This document shows, one piece after another, positions 1-8,872 of a stretch of 64,000 bases of DNA. Source of the DNA: Gaetbulibacter_A aestuarii (GTDB lineage Bacteria; Bacteroidota; Bacteroidia; Flavobacteriales; Flavobacteriaceae); assembly GCF_039537665.1 (NCBI RefSeq), contig NZ_BAABAY010000001.1, positions 1,302,001 through 1,366,000 on the forward strand, written 5' to 3'. The translations under genes were made by a program, and so were the position numbers. Under the pieces are notes generated by a model. It searched no databases, had not been told where the DNA came from, and saw only the letters and a program-made list of their open reading frames with translations. Within the stretch, counting starts at the first letter, position 1. Every line of letters begins with the position of its first letter.

Positions 1-724
1 AGCACACTCACATTACAAACGCGTACCACATTATCGGGATCTTACGCCAAAAGAGGAATGGGGCCTTCTTGAAAAGGGATTAAACCGGGTAACGGATACT
101 TGTATACCTGAAGAAGAGGCGTTTCGTCGTTTGCAAAAACATATTTTTGAAATTTGGAAGGAAGCTGAGGCTAAAGGAGAACGCTACTTGCCGCATGAGT
201 ATATGTATAAAATGTTGCTTTCAGGCGTTTTAGAAGCGTATTATGAGATTGATATTAAAGATTCCTGGATGTATGCGGCGGCTGAAAAAAACCTGCCAAT
301 TGTTTGTCCGGGTTGGGAAGACAGCACCATGGGTAATATTTTTGCCAGTTATGTGGTAAAAGGTGAGTTGAAAGCCAGTACCATGAAATCGGGTATTGAA
401 TACATGACCTTTTTAGCTGATTGGTATACTGCTAATTCAGAAAAAGGTATTGGATTTTTCCAAATTGGTGGTGGTATTGCAGGTGATTTTCCAATTTGTG
501 TAGTGCCTATGTTGTATCAGGATCTGGAACGTACCGATACACCATTCTGGAGTTATTTTTGCCAGATCAGTGATTCTACAACGAGTTACGGATCTTATTC
601 CGGTGCGGTACCTAATGAAAAAATCACCTGGGGTAAATTAGATATTGACACCCCTAAATTTATTGTAGAAAGTGATGCTACTATTGTTGCGCCATTAATT
701 TTTGCTTATCTTTTGGGCATGTAA
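1..724 (+). CDS. Deoxyhypusine synthase-like protein (5' end cut by window)
   Basis: The reading frame is open from base 2 to the TAA at 722-724, so the start lies upstream of the window; the TTG at 131 is only an internal codon. The visible 240 residues are the C-terminal two thirds of a deoxyhypusine synthase (DHS) fold. The Lys encoded at 635-637 lies in an ITWGKL context matching the lysine that forms the enzyme-butylimine intermediate in eukaryotic DHS, and the following FIVESDATIVAPLIFAYLL stretch matches the conserved end of the family. Eukaryotic DHS modifies eIF5A using spermidine and NAD. Bacteria have no hypusine, so bacterial homologs are thought to act on small polyamines (homospermidine-type chemistry) or on unknown targets. 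Family is clear; substrate is not. Confidence 0.85.
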   Translation, partial: AHSHYKRVPHYRDLTPKEEWGLLEKGLNRVTDTCIPEEEAFRRLQKHIFEIWKEAEAKGERYLPHEYMYKMLLSGVLEAYYEIDIKDSWMYAAAEKNLPIVCPGWEDSTMGNIFASYVVKGELKASTMKSGIEYMTFLADWYTANSEKGIGFFQIGGGIAGDFPICVVPMLYQDLERTDTPFWSYFCQISDSTTSYGSYSGAVPNEKITWGKLDIDTPKFIVESDATIVAPLIFAYLLGM

Positions 725-757
725 ATTGATGCTAAAAAGAAATTTAAATCCACTAGA

Positions 758-1096
758 ATGAAAAATAAGAATGATAACCGGAAACGTGTCATTGTAGATT
801 TTAAAAAACTAACCCCTGAAATCTTAGCGATGTTGGTGGAGAAATATCCTGATGGTTATGATGACGATCAGATCATTTCATTCAGAAATCAACATAACGA
901 AATTATTGAGGCAGTTGAGGTTACCACAGAGGATACCAAATATTTGGTGAAGGTTAGTACCAAGCTTGCCGTAACCATGGAAAACTATGATGAGGACGAC
1001 TATGAAGATTTTGATACCGACGATCCGGATGCCGTTCAGGATCCTGATATTCCGGATGGCGAACTGGAGGATGACGACGACGATGATAACGATTAA
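758..1096 (+). CDS. Small protein with acidic C-terminal tail, unknown function
   Basis: 112 residues. Residues 1-75 form a compact mixed-charge domain with a basic start (MKNKNDNRKR). Residues 78-112 are almost entirely Asp/Glu and end in a run of aspartates. There is no signal peptide or membrane segment, so it is probably cytosolic. It begins 33 nt after the DHS-like gene and ends 15 nt before the next small gene, so the three are probably co-transcribed. Acidic tails of this kind can mimic nucleic acid or mediate binding to basic partners, but nothing here identifies a partner. I do not recognise a named family with a known role. Confidence 0.7.
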   Translation: MKNKNDNRKRVIVDFKKLTPEILAMLVEKYPDGYDDDQIISFRNQHNEIIEAVEVTTEDTKYLVKVSTKLAVTMENYDEDDYEDFDTDDPDAVQDPDIPDGELEDDDDDDND

Positions 1097-1111
1097 CCAA
1101 TTATAAATACC

Positions 1112-1333
1112 ATGAGAACAGCTGTTTTTAAATCCTACAAAAACGGTTATTTTACGTTTTGGTTTGAAAATGGCGAGGAATTAGCTTTTGAGGAAGTTCA
1201 TCCGCGCGTTTTAAAACAATACGACCTAAAAAACGATAAGAGTTTAGTTGATACCAATTTCAGAATAACCTTTGTGGAAGACGACTCAGACGATGAAGTT
1301 ATTTATCGTGTTGAAAGTTTGAAGCCACTTTAA
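1112..1333 (+). CDS. Small hypothetical protein
   Basis: 73 residues, soluble. The alternation of aromatic and charged residues (FKSYKNGYFTFWFENGEEL, then FRITFVEDD) suggests a small beta-rich fold, and an OB or SH3-like barrel would fit the length. It begins 15 nt after the preceding acidic protein and may be translated with it. An acidic EDDSDDE patch lies at about residues 56-62. Product and role are unrecognised. The call rests on an ATG start, a position in a tight gene row, and an amino-acid composition like that of its neighbours. Confidence 0.6.
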   Translation: MRTAVFKSYKNGYFTFWFENGEELAFEEVHPRVLKQYDLKNDKSLVDTNFRITFVEDDSDDEVIYRVESLKPL

Positions 1334-1396
1334 TTTTTTATTTGATTCTTTTGCGAGAGTAAGGAGCCCAAGAGGGTTGTTGCAAATTATAGCTCT

Positions 1397-2182
1397 ATGT
1401 ATACGGTAGTTGCTTACCAGATTGCCAGTGCTATCAGCATAAAGTCAAGCAGAGAAAAGTTGGCCTGGCGATTGCTTTTTCAGGATAGCGACGAACTCTT
1501 TTATGCGATATCAGAGGACAAATTCATCTATATTTTTCAATATGGCATAGTCAGTTTTTTTAATATGTCGCCTTCAGAAATGAGTGGTGCGTTGGAACAA
1601 TTAATCCCGTATTGTTTTCATTATTCCTCTGAAAAACTCTCAGATTCCGTTCAAGTTTCGGTAGAACCCAATACCTTAAAAGTTACTTTCGACACCGTTA
1701 TTCTGCCAAATTTAGATCAAGAAATGATCCGTTTAGTGCTATTAAACACGTCGCAATCGGTAGCCTTAGATCGGTATTCAGAAATTACGCAAGAGTTACT
1801 TGCCGAAACAAATGAGCATACGTTGTTTTTGGAAGAACATGGAAAACTGGATATTTCAGGACATAATTTAAAACGATATATTGGCAGAGTGTTGAATATC
1901 AAGAATAAAATTGCTGAGAACCTTTATATTTTTGACTCCCCTGAAATTACCTGGGAGATTGAAGAACTCAATAAATTAAATCAGGATTTAAAGCAAGTCT
2001 TTGATCTCAAAGATCATTACAGATTGATTAATGATCGTATTGAAATAATTAAAGAAAATCTGGAGCTTTTTAAAGATATTATGGATCACAATGAAAGCAG
2101 CAGGCTGGAGTGGATCATCATTATTCTGATCGTCATTGAAGTCATCGATCTGTTTATAGCCAAACTTGCAAATTGGATCTGA
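1397..2182 (+). CDS. RMD1/DUF155 family membrane-anchored protein
   Basis: 261 residues. The middle (about 45-60) carries the YIFQYGIVSFFN strand typical of RMD1/DUF155 proteins. Residues 123-235 are the long helical segment of the family (alternating LDRYSEITQELL, DISGHNLKRYIGRVL and EITWEIEELNKL helices). A single hydrophobic helix at about 239-258 anchors the C-terminus, as in the family. Eukaryotic relatives (yeast Rmd1, mitochondrial Rmnd1) are linked to cytoskeletal or mitochondrial translation roles; the bacterial function is unknown. The stop lies 19 nt from the stop of the convergent gene at 2202. Family assignment is firm, function is not. Confidence 0.8.
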   Translation: MYTVVAYQIASAISIKSSREKLAWRLLFQDSDELFYAISEDKFIYIFQYGIVSFFNMSPSEMSGALEQLIPYCFHYSSEKLSDSVQVSVEPNTLKVTFDTVILPNLDQEMIRLVLLNTSQSVALDRYSEITQELLAETNEHTLFLEEHGKLDISGHNLKRYIGRVLNIKNKIAENLYIFDSPEITWEIEELNKLNQDLKQVFDLKDHYRLINDRIEIIKENLELFKDIMDHNESSRLEWIIIILIVIEVIDLFIAKLANWI

Positions 2183-2201
2183 ATTTTAAAGGCAGAACAA
2201 T

Positions 2202-3599
2202 TTAAGTCACGGATTTTGATCCTTTTTTTATAAAAAGTTCCCAGAGGAAAACACCGTAAACAATGCCGTATTCAATACTAATTATAATGAGATTTTCAGA
2301 TTTATCGGAGTCATCAACATGCAAGTATGCCAAATAGCTTAGGAATATAACAGCACTCCAAACCAGAGGAAACTTAAAACGTGTAAAAATGCTTAAAAAT
2401 AAAAGCGTGGCAATATACCAGGGATGCACGGTTGTAGCTGTAAAGTAATAAAAGCTTAGGGCGAAAAGCATTGTGGTAATGAGTTGTGCCATGGTTTTAT
2501 TTTTTCTAAAAACAGCTAATAGCATGACCGCTAAAAACACGATAATCGCGATCCATTTTCCTATAGTGGCGATCTCATTATAGCCTCGAAACCCATAGCC
2601 TATAGCTCTGGCAATGTAATACAAACTGGCATTGAACTCGAACTTTTGAAACCACAGCGCTACAGTATCTAAATAGTTTTCAAAAAAGGAACGGGAGTAA
2701 AAAGGAGCAAACAGAGCCAGCGTAATGATTCCAATAATGAAATAAAAAACCAGTAGTCTTTTTACCCTAAGGTGTGAAGGTTCCGTTTCGTTATGCTTAT
2801 TATGTTTTACCCGGAACCATTGGAAAAATAAGGGTAAAAATAAAAGCGGCATCAATTTTACTGAGATCGATGCTGCAAAAGGAATTGCCGCTAAACCCCA
2901 TTTTCCAAGATGAAGTAAATACAAACTCCATATTAAAAAGAAGATCATCAAGCCGTCAAAATGTAAATTTCCGGTAAGTTCAATGATGATGAAGGGATTC
3001 AGAATATACCAAAATATTAAATGCTCCGGTTTTCCAAGGAGTTTCAATAACTTCTTTCCAAAATAAAGCGTCCCAAAATCAGCAGCGATTAGGATCAATC
3101 TCAAGATTATAACAGATCCCAAAATACTTTTATTCGCCAACAGGGCTGCTATGATAAAACACCATTGATTTATTGGTGGATAATTTGAGAGATGACTTGC
3201 ATTTAAAACACCCATGCCATGATAAAGCGTTTCAGCTTGAGCTACCGGAAACAGACCGCTCGAAATAAAATTTTCAACGTTATGGATAAAAGGATTAAAA
3301 CCTTCTAAAATAATGCGGCCATCCCAAATAAAACGATAAAAATCCTGAGATAAATTGGGGATACTCAACAAAAAAATAGCCCGAAAACCAAAAGCTAACC
3401 ATGTTAAGACCTTGGGTTGATCCTTTAGTTTATTGATAAGAATGATAAAGAAAACAAATAAACCGAAGTATAAACTTAGAAGTTTAAAATAATCGGTTCG
3501 TTCCAGATCATAAGCAAAACTCCAGTAAAACAAGGTGCTTAAAAGCACTAATAAAATAATCGGTACCTTATTATTTAAGTATGAACTTTTACCTAACAT
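2202..3599 (-). CDS. Polytopic GT-C type glycosyltransferase (mannosyltransferase-like)
   Basis: 465 residues with about 10-12 hydrophobic segments, so an integral inner-membrane protein. Near residue 105 it has QDFYRFIWDGRI followed by EGFNPF, a signature of polyprenol-phosphate-sugar-dependent GT-C enzymes (GT87/MptB-like), in which an acidic residue in the first external loop acts as base. Further conserved-looking loops are SNYPPINQ (about 138-145) and TVHPWYIATL (about 391-400). It lies 34 nt downstream of the cellulose-synthase-like gene on the same strand and is probably in one operon with both GT2 genes. A DPM-like GT2 making a lipid-linked sugar donor and a GT-C enzyme using it is a sensible pair. 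The sugar is inferred, not shown. Confidence 0.7.
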   Translation of the reverse strand: MLGKSSYLNNKVPIILLVLLSTLFYWSFAYDLERTDYFKLLSLYFGLFVFFIILINKLKDQPKVLTWLAFGFRAIFLLSIPNLSQDFYRFIWDGRIILEGFNPFIHNVENFISSGLFPVAQAETLYHGMGVLNASHLSNYPPINQWCFIIAALLANKSILGSVIILRLILIAADFGTLYFGKKLLKLLGKPEHLIFWYILNPFIIIELTGNLHFDGLMIFFLIWSLYLLHLGKWGLAAIPFAASISVKLMPLLFLPLFFQWFRVKHNKHNETEPSHLRVKRLLVFYFIIGIITLALFAPFYSRSFFENYLDTVALWFQKFEFNASLYYIARAIGYGFRGYNEIATIGKWIAIIVFLAVMLLAVFRKNKTMAQLITTMLFALSFYYFTATTVHPWYIATLLFLSIFTRFKFPLVWSAVIFLSYLAYLHVDDSDKSENLIIISIEYGIVYGVFLWELFIKKGSKSVT

Positions 3600-3633
3600 G
3601 TATCAAAGATACATTAAAATGAAGTCGGAAATT

Positions 3634-5124
3634 TTAAACTTTTGAGGTTATCGATTTAAAGAATACATAACCAAAACCGATGAAAAGCATCAGGTGAAAT
3701 GGGAATAGCCCGAAGTCTCCACCTTGATCACCTACTACAAAGGCACTGTACAATCCGAAACCAAAATACAACATAAGCAAACCTTCAAAAATAACATTCA
3801 CAGAAATGTTCTTATTGATGTATTTATTAGTTTTCCAATTGTCTTTAAATTTGCTAATGTTAAATTTCGGAGTCCGTACAAATTCACTTTTCTTACCTAA
3901 ATGGCCTTCAATAACGGCAATGGTATTGTGCAATGAGAAGCCCATCGCGATGGAGAAAAACACGAAGAACATTCCTACATAGCGAATGAAATTCTTAATG
4001 CCATCGCCATAAATGTTCCTGTACATGATCCAGTAGCAAATGAAGAAAATTACAGTACTGGTCACAAAGAAACTCATCACTATAAAATATGTCTTTAAAT
4101 GCGCGTATTCATTTTTAATGTAGAGCATAGGAATACTTAAAATCGCTACGATAAGGATATTCAGGAACATGGTACTATTTAGCAAATGAAGTAATCCATG
4201 TACTTTTGTTTTAGCTGATATATTATGACTTTTCAAAACACGCCAAAGCATTTTTCTAAAGTTCTCAGCACCACCTTTATTCCAACGGAACTGTTGCGAG
4301 CGCGCCGCACTTATCACAATTGGTAATTCAGCTGGTGTTTCAACATCCTCAAGATATTTGAATTTCCAATTTTTAAGTTGTGCTCTATAACTTAGATCAA
4401 GATCCTCTGTTAAGGTATCACCTTCCCAGTTTCCGGCATCGATGATACACGCTTTACGCCAAACACCCGCGGTACCGTTAAAATTGATAAAATGCCCTTT
4501 ACTGTTTCTACCCACTTGTTCCAGAGTAAAGTGCGCATCCAAGGCAAAAGCTTGTATTTTCGTTAGGATAGAATAGTTTCGGTTGATATGTCCCCAGCGG
4601 GTTTGTACCACACCAATATTTGGATTTTTAAAATAAGGAACGGTACGTTTCAGCCAGTCTTCCTCAGGTAGAAAGTCAGAATCAAAAATGGCTATAAATT
4701 CACCTTTAGCCGTTTTTAAACCTTCCTTCAATGCTCCAGCTTTAAAGCCTACGCGATTTTCACGCGTCATGTGTTTTATATCAAGTCCAGTCTTTTGTAA
4801 TTTTTCTATGTGCGCTCGAGTGGTCTCTACAGTTTCATCTGTAGAATCATCCAACACCTGAATTTCCAATTTGTCATTAGGATAATCGATTTTCGCAATA
4901 TTATCCAATAACCGATCCATAACATACATTTCGTTATACACCGGTAACTGTATGGTGACCATGGGGATCTCATCCGGATTCGAAAAATCGAATTTAACTG
5001 AAGTATCCTCCTTACGCTTGGCAGTGAGATAATTAAACAATAAGTTCAGTTGTGCCAACGCATAGGCTAAAATCATGATCAATGCGAAGGTATAAACTAC
5101 TATAATTATCTTTTCTAAAATCAT
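3634..5124 (-). CDS. Cellulose-synthase-like family 2 glycosyltransferase
   Basis: 496 residues: one N-terminal membrane helix (about 5-27), a cytosolic GT-A domain (about 50-300) and four or more C-terminal helices (about 310-490). Processive beta-glycan synthase motifs are present in order: VLDDSTDET (first Asp pair), FDSDFLP (DxD), TEDLDLSYRAQ (TED) and QQFRWNKG (QxxRW). This is the layout of CesA/CslA-type enzymes that polymerise beta-1,4-hexosyl chains from nucleotide sugars and extrude them. Its start overlaps the upstream GT2 stop by 4 nt (ATGA), indicating translational coupling. No PilZ domain or BcsB-like partner is visible. A GH113-like (beta-mannanase family) gene lies nearby at 8873, so a mannan-like product is possible. 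Confidence 0.8.
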   Translation of the reverse strand: MILEKIIIVVYTFALIMILAYALAQLNLLFNYLTAKRKEDTSVKFDFSNPDEIPMVTIQLPVYNEMYVMDRLLDNIAKIDYPNDKLEIQVLDDSTDETVETTRAHIEKLQKTGLDIKHMTRENRVGFKAGALKEGLKTAKGEFIAIFDSDFLPEEDWLKRTVPYFKNPNIGVVQTRWGHINRNYSILTKIQAFALDAHFTLEQVGRNSKGHFINFNGTAGVWRKACIIDAGNWEGDTLTEDLDLSYRAQLKNWKFKYLEDVETPAELPIVISAARSQQFRWNKGGAENFRKMLWRVLKSHNISAKTKVHGLLHLLNSTMFLNILIVAILSIPMLYIKNEYAHLKTYFIVMSFFVTSTVIFFICYWIMYRNIYGDGIKNFIRYVGMFFVFFSIAMGFSLHNTIAVIEGHLGKKSEFVRTPKFNISKFKDNWKTNKYINKNISVNVIFEGLLMLYFGFGLYSAFVVGDQGGDFGLFPFHLMLFIGFGYVFFKSITSKV

Positions 5125-5810
5125 TTAATACTGTATTTAAAAATCCAACCCAGAATTTTTATGCCTGCAAATATAGCACCTTTTACCGTACCTGAAACTT
5201 TTGAAACACCAATTCTGTTTCTATAATGAATTTGAACCTCAGAATATTGTAGTTTTTGTTTCAGGGCTTTAAGTTGCATTTCTACGGTCCAACCATAGGT
5301 TTTGTCTTGCATGTTCAGGGCTAAGAGCTTTTCGTATTTAATAGCTCGAAAGGGTCCAAGGTCGGTAAATTTTGCATTAAAAAAAAATCGCATTAAAGTT
5401 GTGGCCAGCCAGTTTCCAAAGATCTGTGGTGTGGTCATCGAACCGTTTTCTCTGAGATGTTTGGCGCGAGCGCCGATAACAAAGTCTATGTTTTCTTGCA
5501 GAATAGGACGAACAATTTTAGTCAATTCTTCAGGATAATCGCTGTAATCACCATCTAAAAATACCACGATATCCGGTTTTGTTTGCTGTCGGTCGATATA
5601 GTCCATCCCTTTTAAACAGGCATAGCCATAGCCTTTATTCGTTTCAGTAAGAACAGTAGCCCCGGCTTTTTCGGCATTGGCTTCCGTAGCATCGGTTGAG
5701 CCGTTACTTACAACAATCACTTCATCTACGATTTTTGGAATCTCCTGGATGACGAGTGCGATAGAATCTGCCTCATTGAAGGCGGGAATAATAACTTTAA
5801 TAACGGCCAT
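5121..5810 (-). CDS. DPM/DPG-like family 2 glycosyltransferase
   Basis: 229 residues with a single GT-A domain and no membrane helices. It begins with VIKVIIPAFNEADSIALVI, then VVSNGSTDAT and VVFLDGDYSDYPEEL, where the Asp of FLDGDYSD is the expected metal and nucleotide-sugar ligand. The pattern resembles dolichyl/undecaprenyl-phosphate mannosyl- or glucosyltransferases that load a sugar on polyprenyl phosphate. It is the first gene of a three-glycosyltransferase operon: its stop overlaps the next start by 4 nt. A consensus Bacteroidota -7 box lies just upstream (5828-5835). Acceptor lipid and sugar cannot be read from sequence. Confidence 0.8.
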   Translation of the reverse strand: MAVIKVIIPAFNEADSIALVIQEIPKIVDEVIVVSNGSTDATEANAEKAGATVLTETNKGYGYACLKGMDYIDRQQTKPDIVVFLDGDYSDYPEELTKIVRPILQENIDFVIGARAKHLRENGSMTTPQIFGNWLATTLMRFFFNAKFTDLGPFRAIKYEKLLALNMQDKTYGWTVEMQLKALKQKLQYSEVQIHYRNRIGVSKVSGTVKGAIFAGIKILGWIFKYSIK

Positions 5811-5827
5811 GGGTTAAACTTAGGCTG

Positions 5828-5835
5828 CAAAAATA
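5828..5835 (-). promoter_or_regulatory. Candidate -7 promoter box for glycosyltransferase operon
   Basis: On the minus strand the sequence reads TATTTTTG, an exact match to the Bacteroidota -7 consensus TAnnTTTG, about 18 nt before the ATG at 5810. I see no good TTG -33 element at the usual distance; that region overlaps the end of the upstream gene. It would give a short leader of about a dozen bases. Confidence 0.45.
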
Positions 5836-5850
5836 CAATTGTTTAAGGAA

Positions 5851-7452
5851 TTATTTTTTATTAACCAGATCCATTAAATCCACATCGTTCCCTAATAAGA
5901 TCTCATTGGAATTTATGCGCCCTTTCATGGTATCATTTTCGAGTTTTAAAACACCTCTTGGGCAAACGGCACTGCAAATTCCACAGCCTACACAGCTGGA
6001 GCGTACAATATTTTCTCCTTTCTGAGCATATGCACGCACATCGATACCCATTTCACAATAAGTGGAACAATTTCCGCAGGAAATGCATTGCCCGCCATTG
6101 GTGGTAATTCTGAATTTTGAAAATAACCGTTGCTGAAATCCTAAAATAGCGGCCATGGGACAACCGAAGCGACACCAAACACGACTGCCAAAAATGGGAT
6201 AAAAACCGGTGCCGATAACTCCGGAAAAAATAGAACCAATGTAAAGACCGTAGGCGGATCGTAAGGAACTCGCTTTGATCAAAAAGATCTTATCGGTAGT
6301 ACCGGTATAGTGCATGGCAAAAAGTGAGGCGATAATTACAAAATAACCTATGGCACCGTAGCGGGCATCTTTACCTAAACTGTGCCGTTTAAATATCATA
6401 ACAAGTGTAAAAACCAGAGTTAGGAGCACCCCAACACCTGTTAAAAAAACGTTTTGAGTTAACCAATAGCGTGAAGGATCTCTACCTAAATAGGTGTAAA
6501 TAACAGCGGTTGTCATGATCACAGAAAACACCAAAACGGTATGAATTAGCCAGCGCTCCAGCTTCCAGGCTTTCAAAGATTTGTCGCTAAGTTGTCTAAA
6601 AGAATCTCCCGCAGTTTCAGCAAGTCCGCCACAACCACAAACCCAGGAGCAATACCAGCGCTTACCATATTTATAGGTTAAAATAGGAGTGATAATGAAT
6701 ATCGAAACGATGCCAAAAATCAGCATGGATAAACCAAGAGTTCCTGAAGATAAAAACCCATTTACAGACCATTGATCGAATAAATAATAATTTAAAGGCC
6801 AGATACTTTTTAAATCGTAATAGGGTAAATTATAATTTGGACTTTCGTTCAGGCGCGACATGAATTCCGGAATCAAAAAAGCAAAACCTAATTGAAAGAA
6901 CATCACAGACATAGTCCGGAGTTTTTCGTAGCGATTATGCCGATATTTTAAAATGAATTTATATCCGAAAATAGTTATAGCCAGGGTGTATAGTGTGCCA
7001 TAAACAAACCATTGGCTCGCGGGATTCCCGCTTAATAATTTACTCAGCGGATCGAATAAACCCACAAGTCCGGTGTTTTCTCCACCATCCGATGCTAGTC
7101 CCAGAAGATTTGGGTAAAAGTATAGTACGATATAAAATAAGGTGAGCACAATTCCTAAAATCCAACTTATGGTGCCACGGGACGTTATAGCTTTAAACCA
7201 AACACCATCATTTTTAATACCTTCATGTTTGTTTAAATAGAGGTCGTGCGTAAATAATACAACACCCAAAGTTATCAGGCCTAAAGCTAAAGTAAGAAAC
7301 AGACCTTGATGGGGAAAGCTTGTGTTCAAAAGGGCTAAAAGTAAAATAAACAATCCGGAGGTCCCCAAAGCAACAGCACCCTTTTGTTTGGATGACAAAG
7401 GTTGAGCGTCGGGTTTAACCAAAGCCATGGAGGTATTTAGTTTTAAACTCAT
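5851..7452 (-). CDS. Polyferredoxin-type membrane protein (YccM/NapH-like, 4Fe-4S)
   Basis: 533 residues with about 8-10 membrane helices. Cysteine motifs in order: CSWVCGCGGLAE and CRFGCP in membrane-adjacent loops, as in NapH/NosR/YccM proteins, then two ferredoxin-type clusters at the C-terminus (CISCGNCSTYCEMG and CVGCGICSAVCPRG) that should hold two 4Fe-4S centres. Proteins of this class pass electrons across or along the membrane. The start overlaps the stop of the FAD reductase gene by 4 nt, so the two are translationally coupled and probably form one electron path from NAD(P)H to a membrane acceptor. No FMN-binding domain or terminal reductase is visible alongside, so the final acceptor is unknown. 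Confidence 0.8.
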   Translation of the reverse strand: MSLKLNTSMALVKPDAQPLSSKQKGAVALGTSGLFILLLALLNTSFPHQGLFLTLALGLITLGVVLFTHDLYLNKHEGIKNDGVWFKAITSRGTISWILGIVLTLFYIVLYFYPNLLGLASDGGENTGLVGLFDPLSKLLSGNPASQWFVYGTLYTLAITIFGYKFILKYRHNRYEKLRTMSVMFFQLGFAFLIPEFMSRLNESPNYNLPYYDLKSIWPLNYYLFDQWSVNGFLSSGTLGLSMLIFGIVSIFIITPILTYKYGKRWYCSWVCGCGGLAETAGDSFRQLSDKSLKAWKLERWLIHTVLVFSVIMTTAVIYTYLGRDPSRYWLTQNVFLTGVGVLLTLVFTLVMIFKRHSLGKDARYGAIGYFVIIASLFAMHYTGTTDKIFLIKASSLRSAYGLYIGSIFSGVIGTGFYPIFGSRVWCRFGCPMAAILGFQQRLFSKFRITTNGGQCISCGNCSTYCEMGIDVRAYAQKGENIVRSSCVGCGICSAVCPRGVLKLENDTMKGRINSNEILLGNDVDLMDLVNKK

Positions 7453-8753
7453 AGGTTTACAGTATCATAGTTTTTTAAGTAGGCTTTTTTAATGTCATTT
7501 TCGAAATGTGCATAAAACTCAGGATCAAAATTTGCTTCAGCTAAATGATCGATCACAAAATCGATATCCCGTTTTTCAGTAAGCCACCGATCAAAAACCT
7601 CATGACCCATCCGAATACCAAACGTATTGATGCCTAGAAGTGTTCTCTCAGTTTTATGATAAGCCAGGGTTATGCATTTTGTTTTGTCGTTATGTTCCCA
7701 ATGAAAATGAACTTCATGGTCGGAAGGTTTGGATGACACCCAACCGTAAGTTTGATATTCAATATCAAAGAATTTAGCCGAATTAAACCAATGCCCGGGA
7801 TTGTATTTCATCCGATTTCCACAGATGGTTTGAGCTAAAGTTTCACCCATCATACGACCGGTATACCAAACGGCTTCAACAGGTTTTCGTCGCCCAATGG
7901 CTTCTTCTTGCTCAGCACAATCACCAATGGCATAAACAGCTTCCACATTCGTTTCTAAATAGCGGTTTACTATCACACCACGATGCGTTTTTATTCCGGA
8001 ATCCTTTAAGAAATCAATATTCGGTGAAACGCCGGGAGTCAGACCAACGAGATTACAGGGAATTTCTTCGTTTGTTTCTGCGATCACAATAGATTTCACT
8101 GTGCCATTCTCATCGGCTTTAATTTCTTTTAAATTTGAATTTAGTCGCAGATCAATCCCATGACTTATTATATGTTGTGTGATCATCTTACTATCTCCTT
8201 CAGGGAGAACATTGCCCCAAAAACCGGATTCTCGCACTAAAAAAGTAACAGGAATATTTCGGGTATTAAGCATTTCTGCCAATTCTACCCCAATCAAACC
8301 ACCACCAACAATTACAGCACGCTGGCACACTTTATTGTTTGGCGCATAAATTTCCAGATTCTCCAGATCTTGCTTATGATACAAGCCGGTAACACCCTTT
8401 AGATCTTGTCCGGGCCAACCAAATTTATTGGGTTTACTTCCTGTAGCGATAATGAGTTTATCGTAATGTATTGTACTGCCATCATCTAAATGAAGCATTT
8501 TATTTTCCGGTGTGATGTGGTTTACAAAACCTTGTTTAAGATCGATACGATTTTTTTTCCAGAACCAATTTTCATAAGGTTGGGTCTGCTCAAAGGTCAT
8601 ATGCCCCATGTAAACATACATCAAGGCTGTTCGTGAGAAAAAAAAGGGGGTTTCAGTTGAAATGATTGTTATTTTCTTATCAGAATTCTTGCGGATATGC
8701 CGTGCTGCAGTTACACCTGCAATTCCATTTCCTATAATAACAATGTGCTCCAT
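7449..8753 (-). CDS. FAD-dependent pyridine nucleotide-disulfide oxidoreductase family protein
   Basis: 434 residues with no signal peptide. The N-terminal FAD fold begins IVIIGNGIAGVTAARHI (GxGxxG at about 8-13). A second Rossmann motif VIVGGGLIGVELAEML at about 168 binds NAD(P)H. The VYAIGDCAEQ motif at about 271 contacts FAD. The layout matches NADH-dependent reductases such as the N-terminal half of NirB and rubredoxin/ferredoxin reductases; there is no CxxxxC redox disulfide. It is first of a two-gene operon with the polyferredoxin and is its likely electron donor. It is divergent from the GH113-like gene at 8873, across a gap of 119 nt. Confidence 0.8.
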   Translation of the reverse strand: MEHIVIIGNGIAGVTAARHIRKNSDKKITIISTETPFFFSRTALMYVYMGHMTFEQTQPYENWFWKKNRIDLKQGFVNHITPENKMLHLDDGSTIHYDKLIIATGSKPNKFGWPGQDLKGVTGLYHKQDLENLEIYAPNNKVCQRAVIVGGGLIGVELAEMLNTRNIPVTFLVRESGFWGNVLPEGDSKMITQHIISHGIDLRLNSNLKEIKADENGTVKSIVIAETNEEIPCNLVGLTPGVSPNIDFLKDSGIKTHRGVIVNRYLETNVEAVYAIGDCAEQEEAIGRRKPVEAVWYTGRMMGETLAQTICGNRMKYNPGHWFNSAKFFDIEYQTYGWVSSKPSDHEVHFHWEHNDKTKCITLAYHKTERTLLGINTFGIRMGHEVFDRWLTEKRDIDFVIDHLAEANFDPEFYAHFENDIKKAYLKNYDTVNL

Positions 8754-8872
8754 AAAGGCGATTTGTTGTGAATCAGTCGAAGTTAAAGATAAGAACTTAA
8801 CAGAAGTTTAATTTAAAAACCGAATAATTTTTGAAAATGGATTAGTATCTTTCCCTAAAGCTTAGGCTTATT

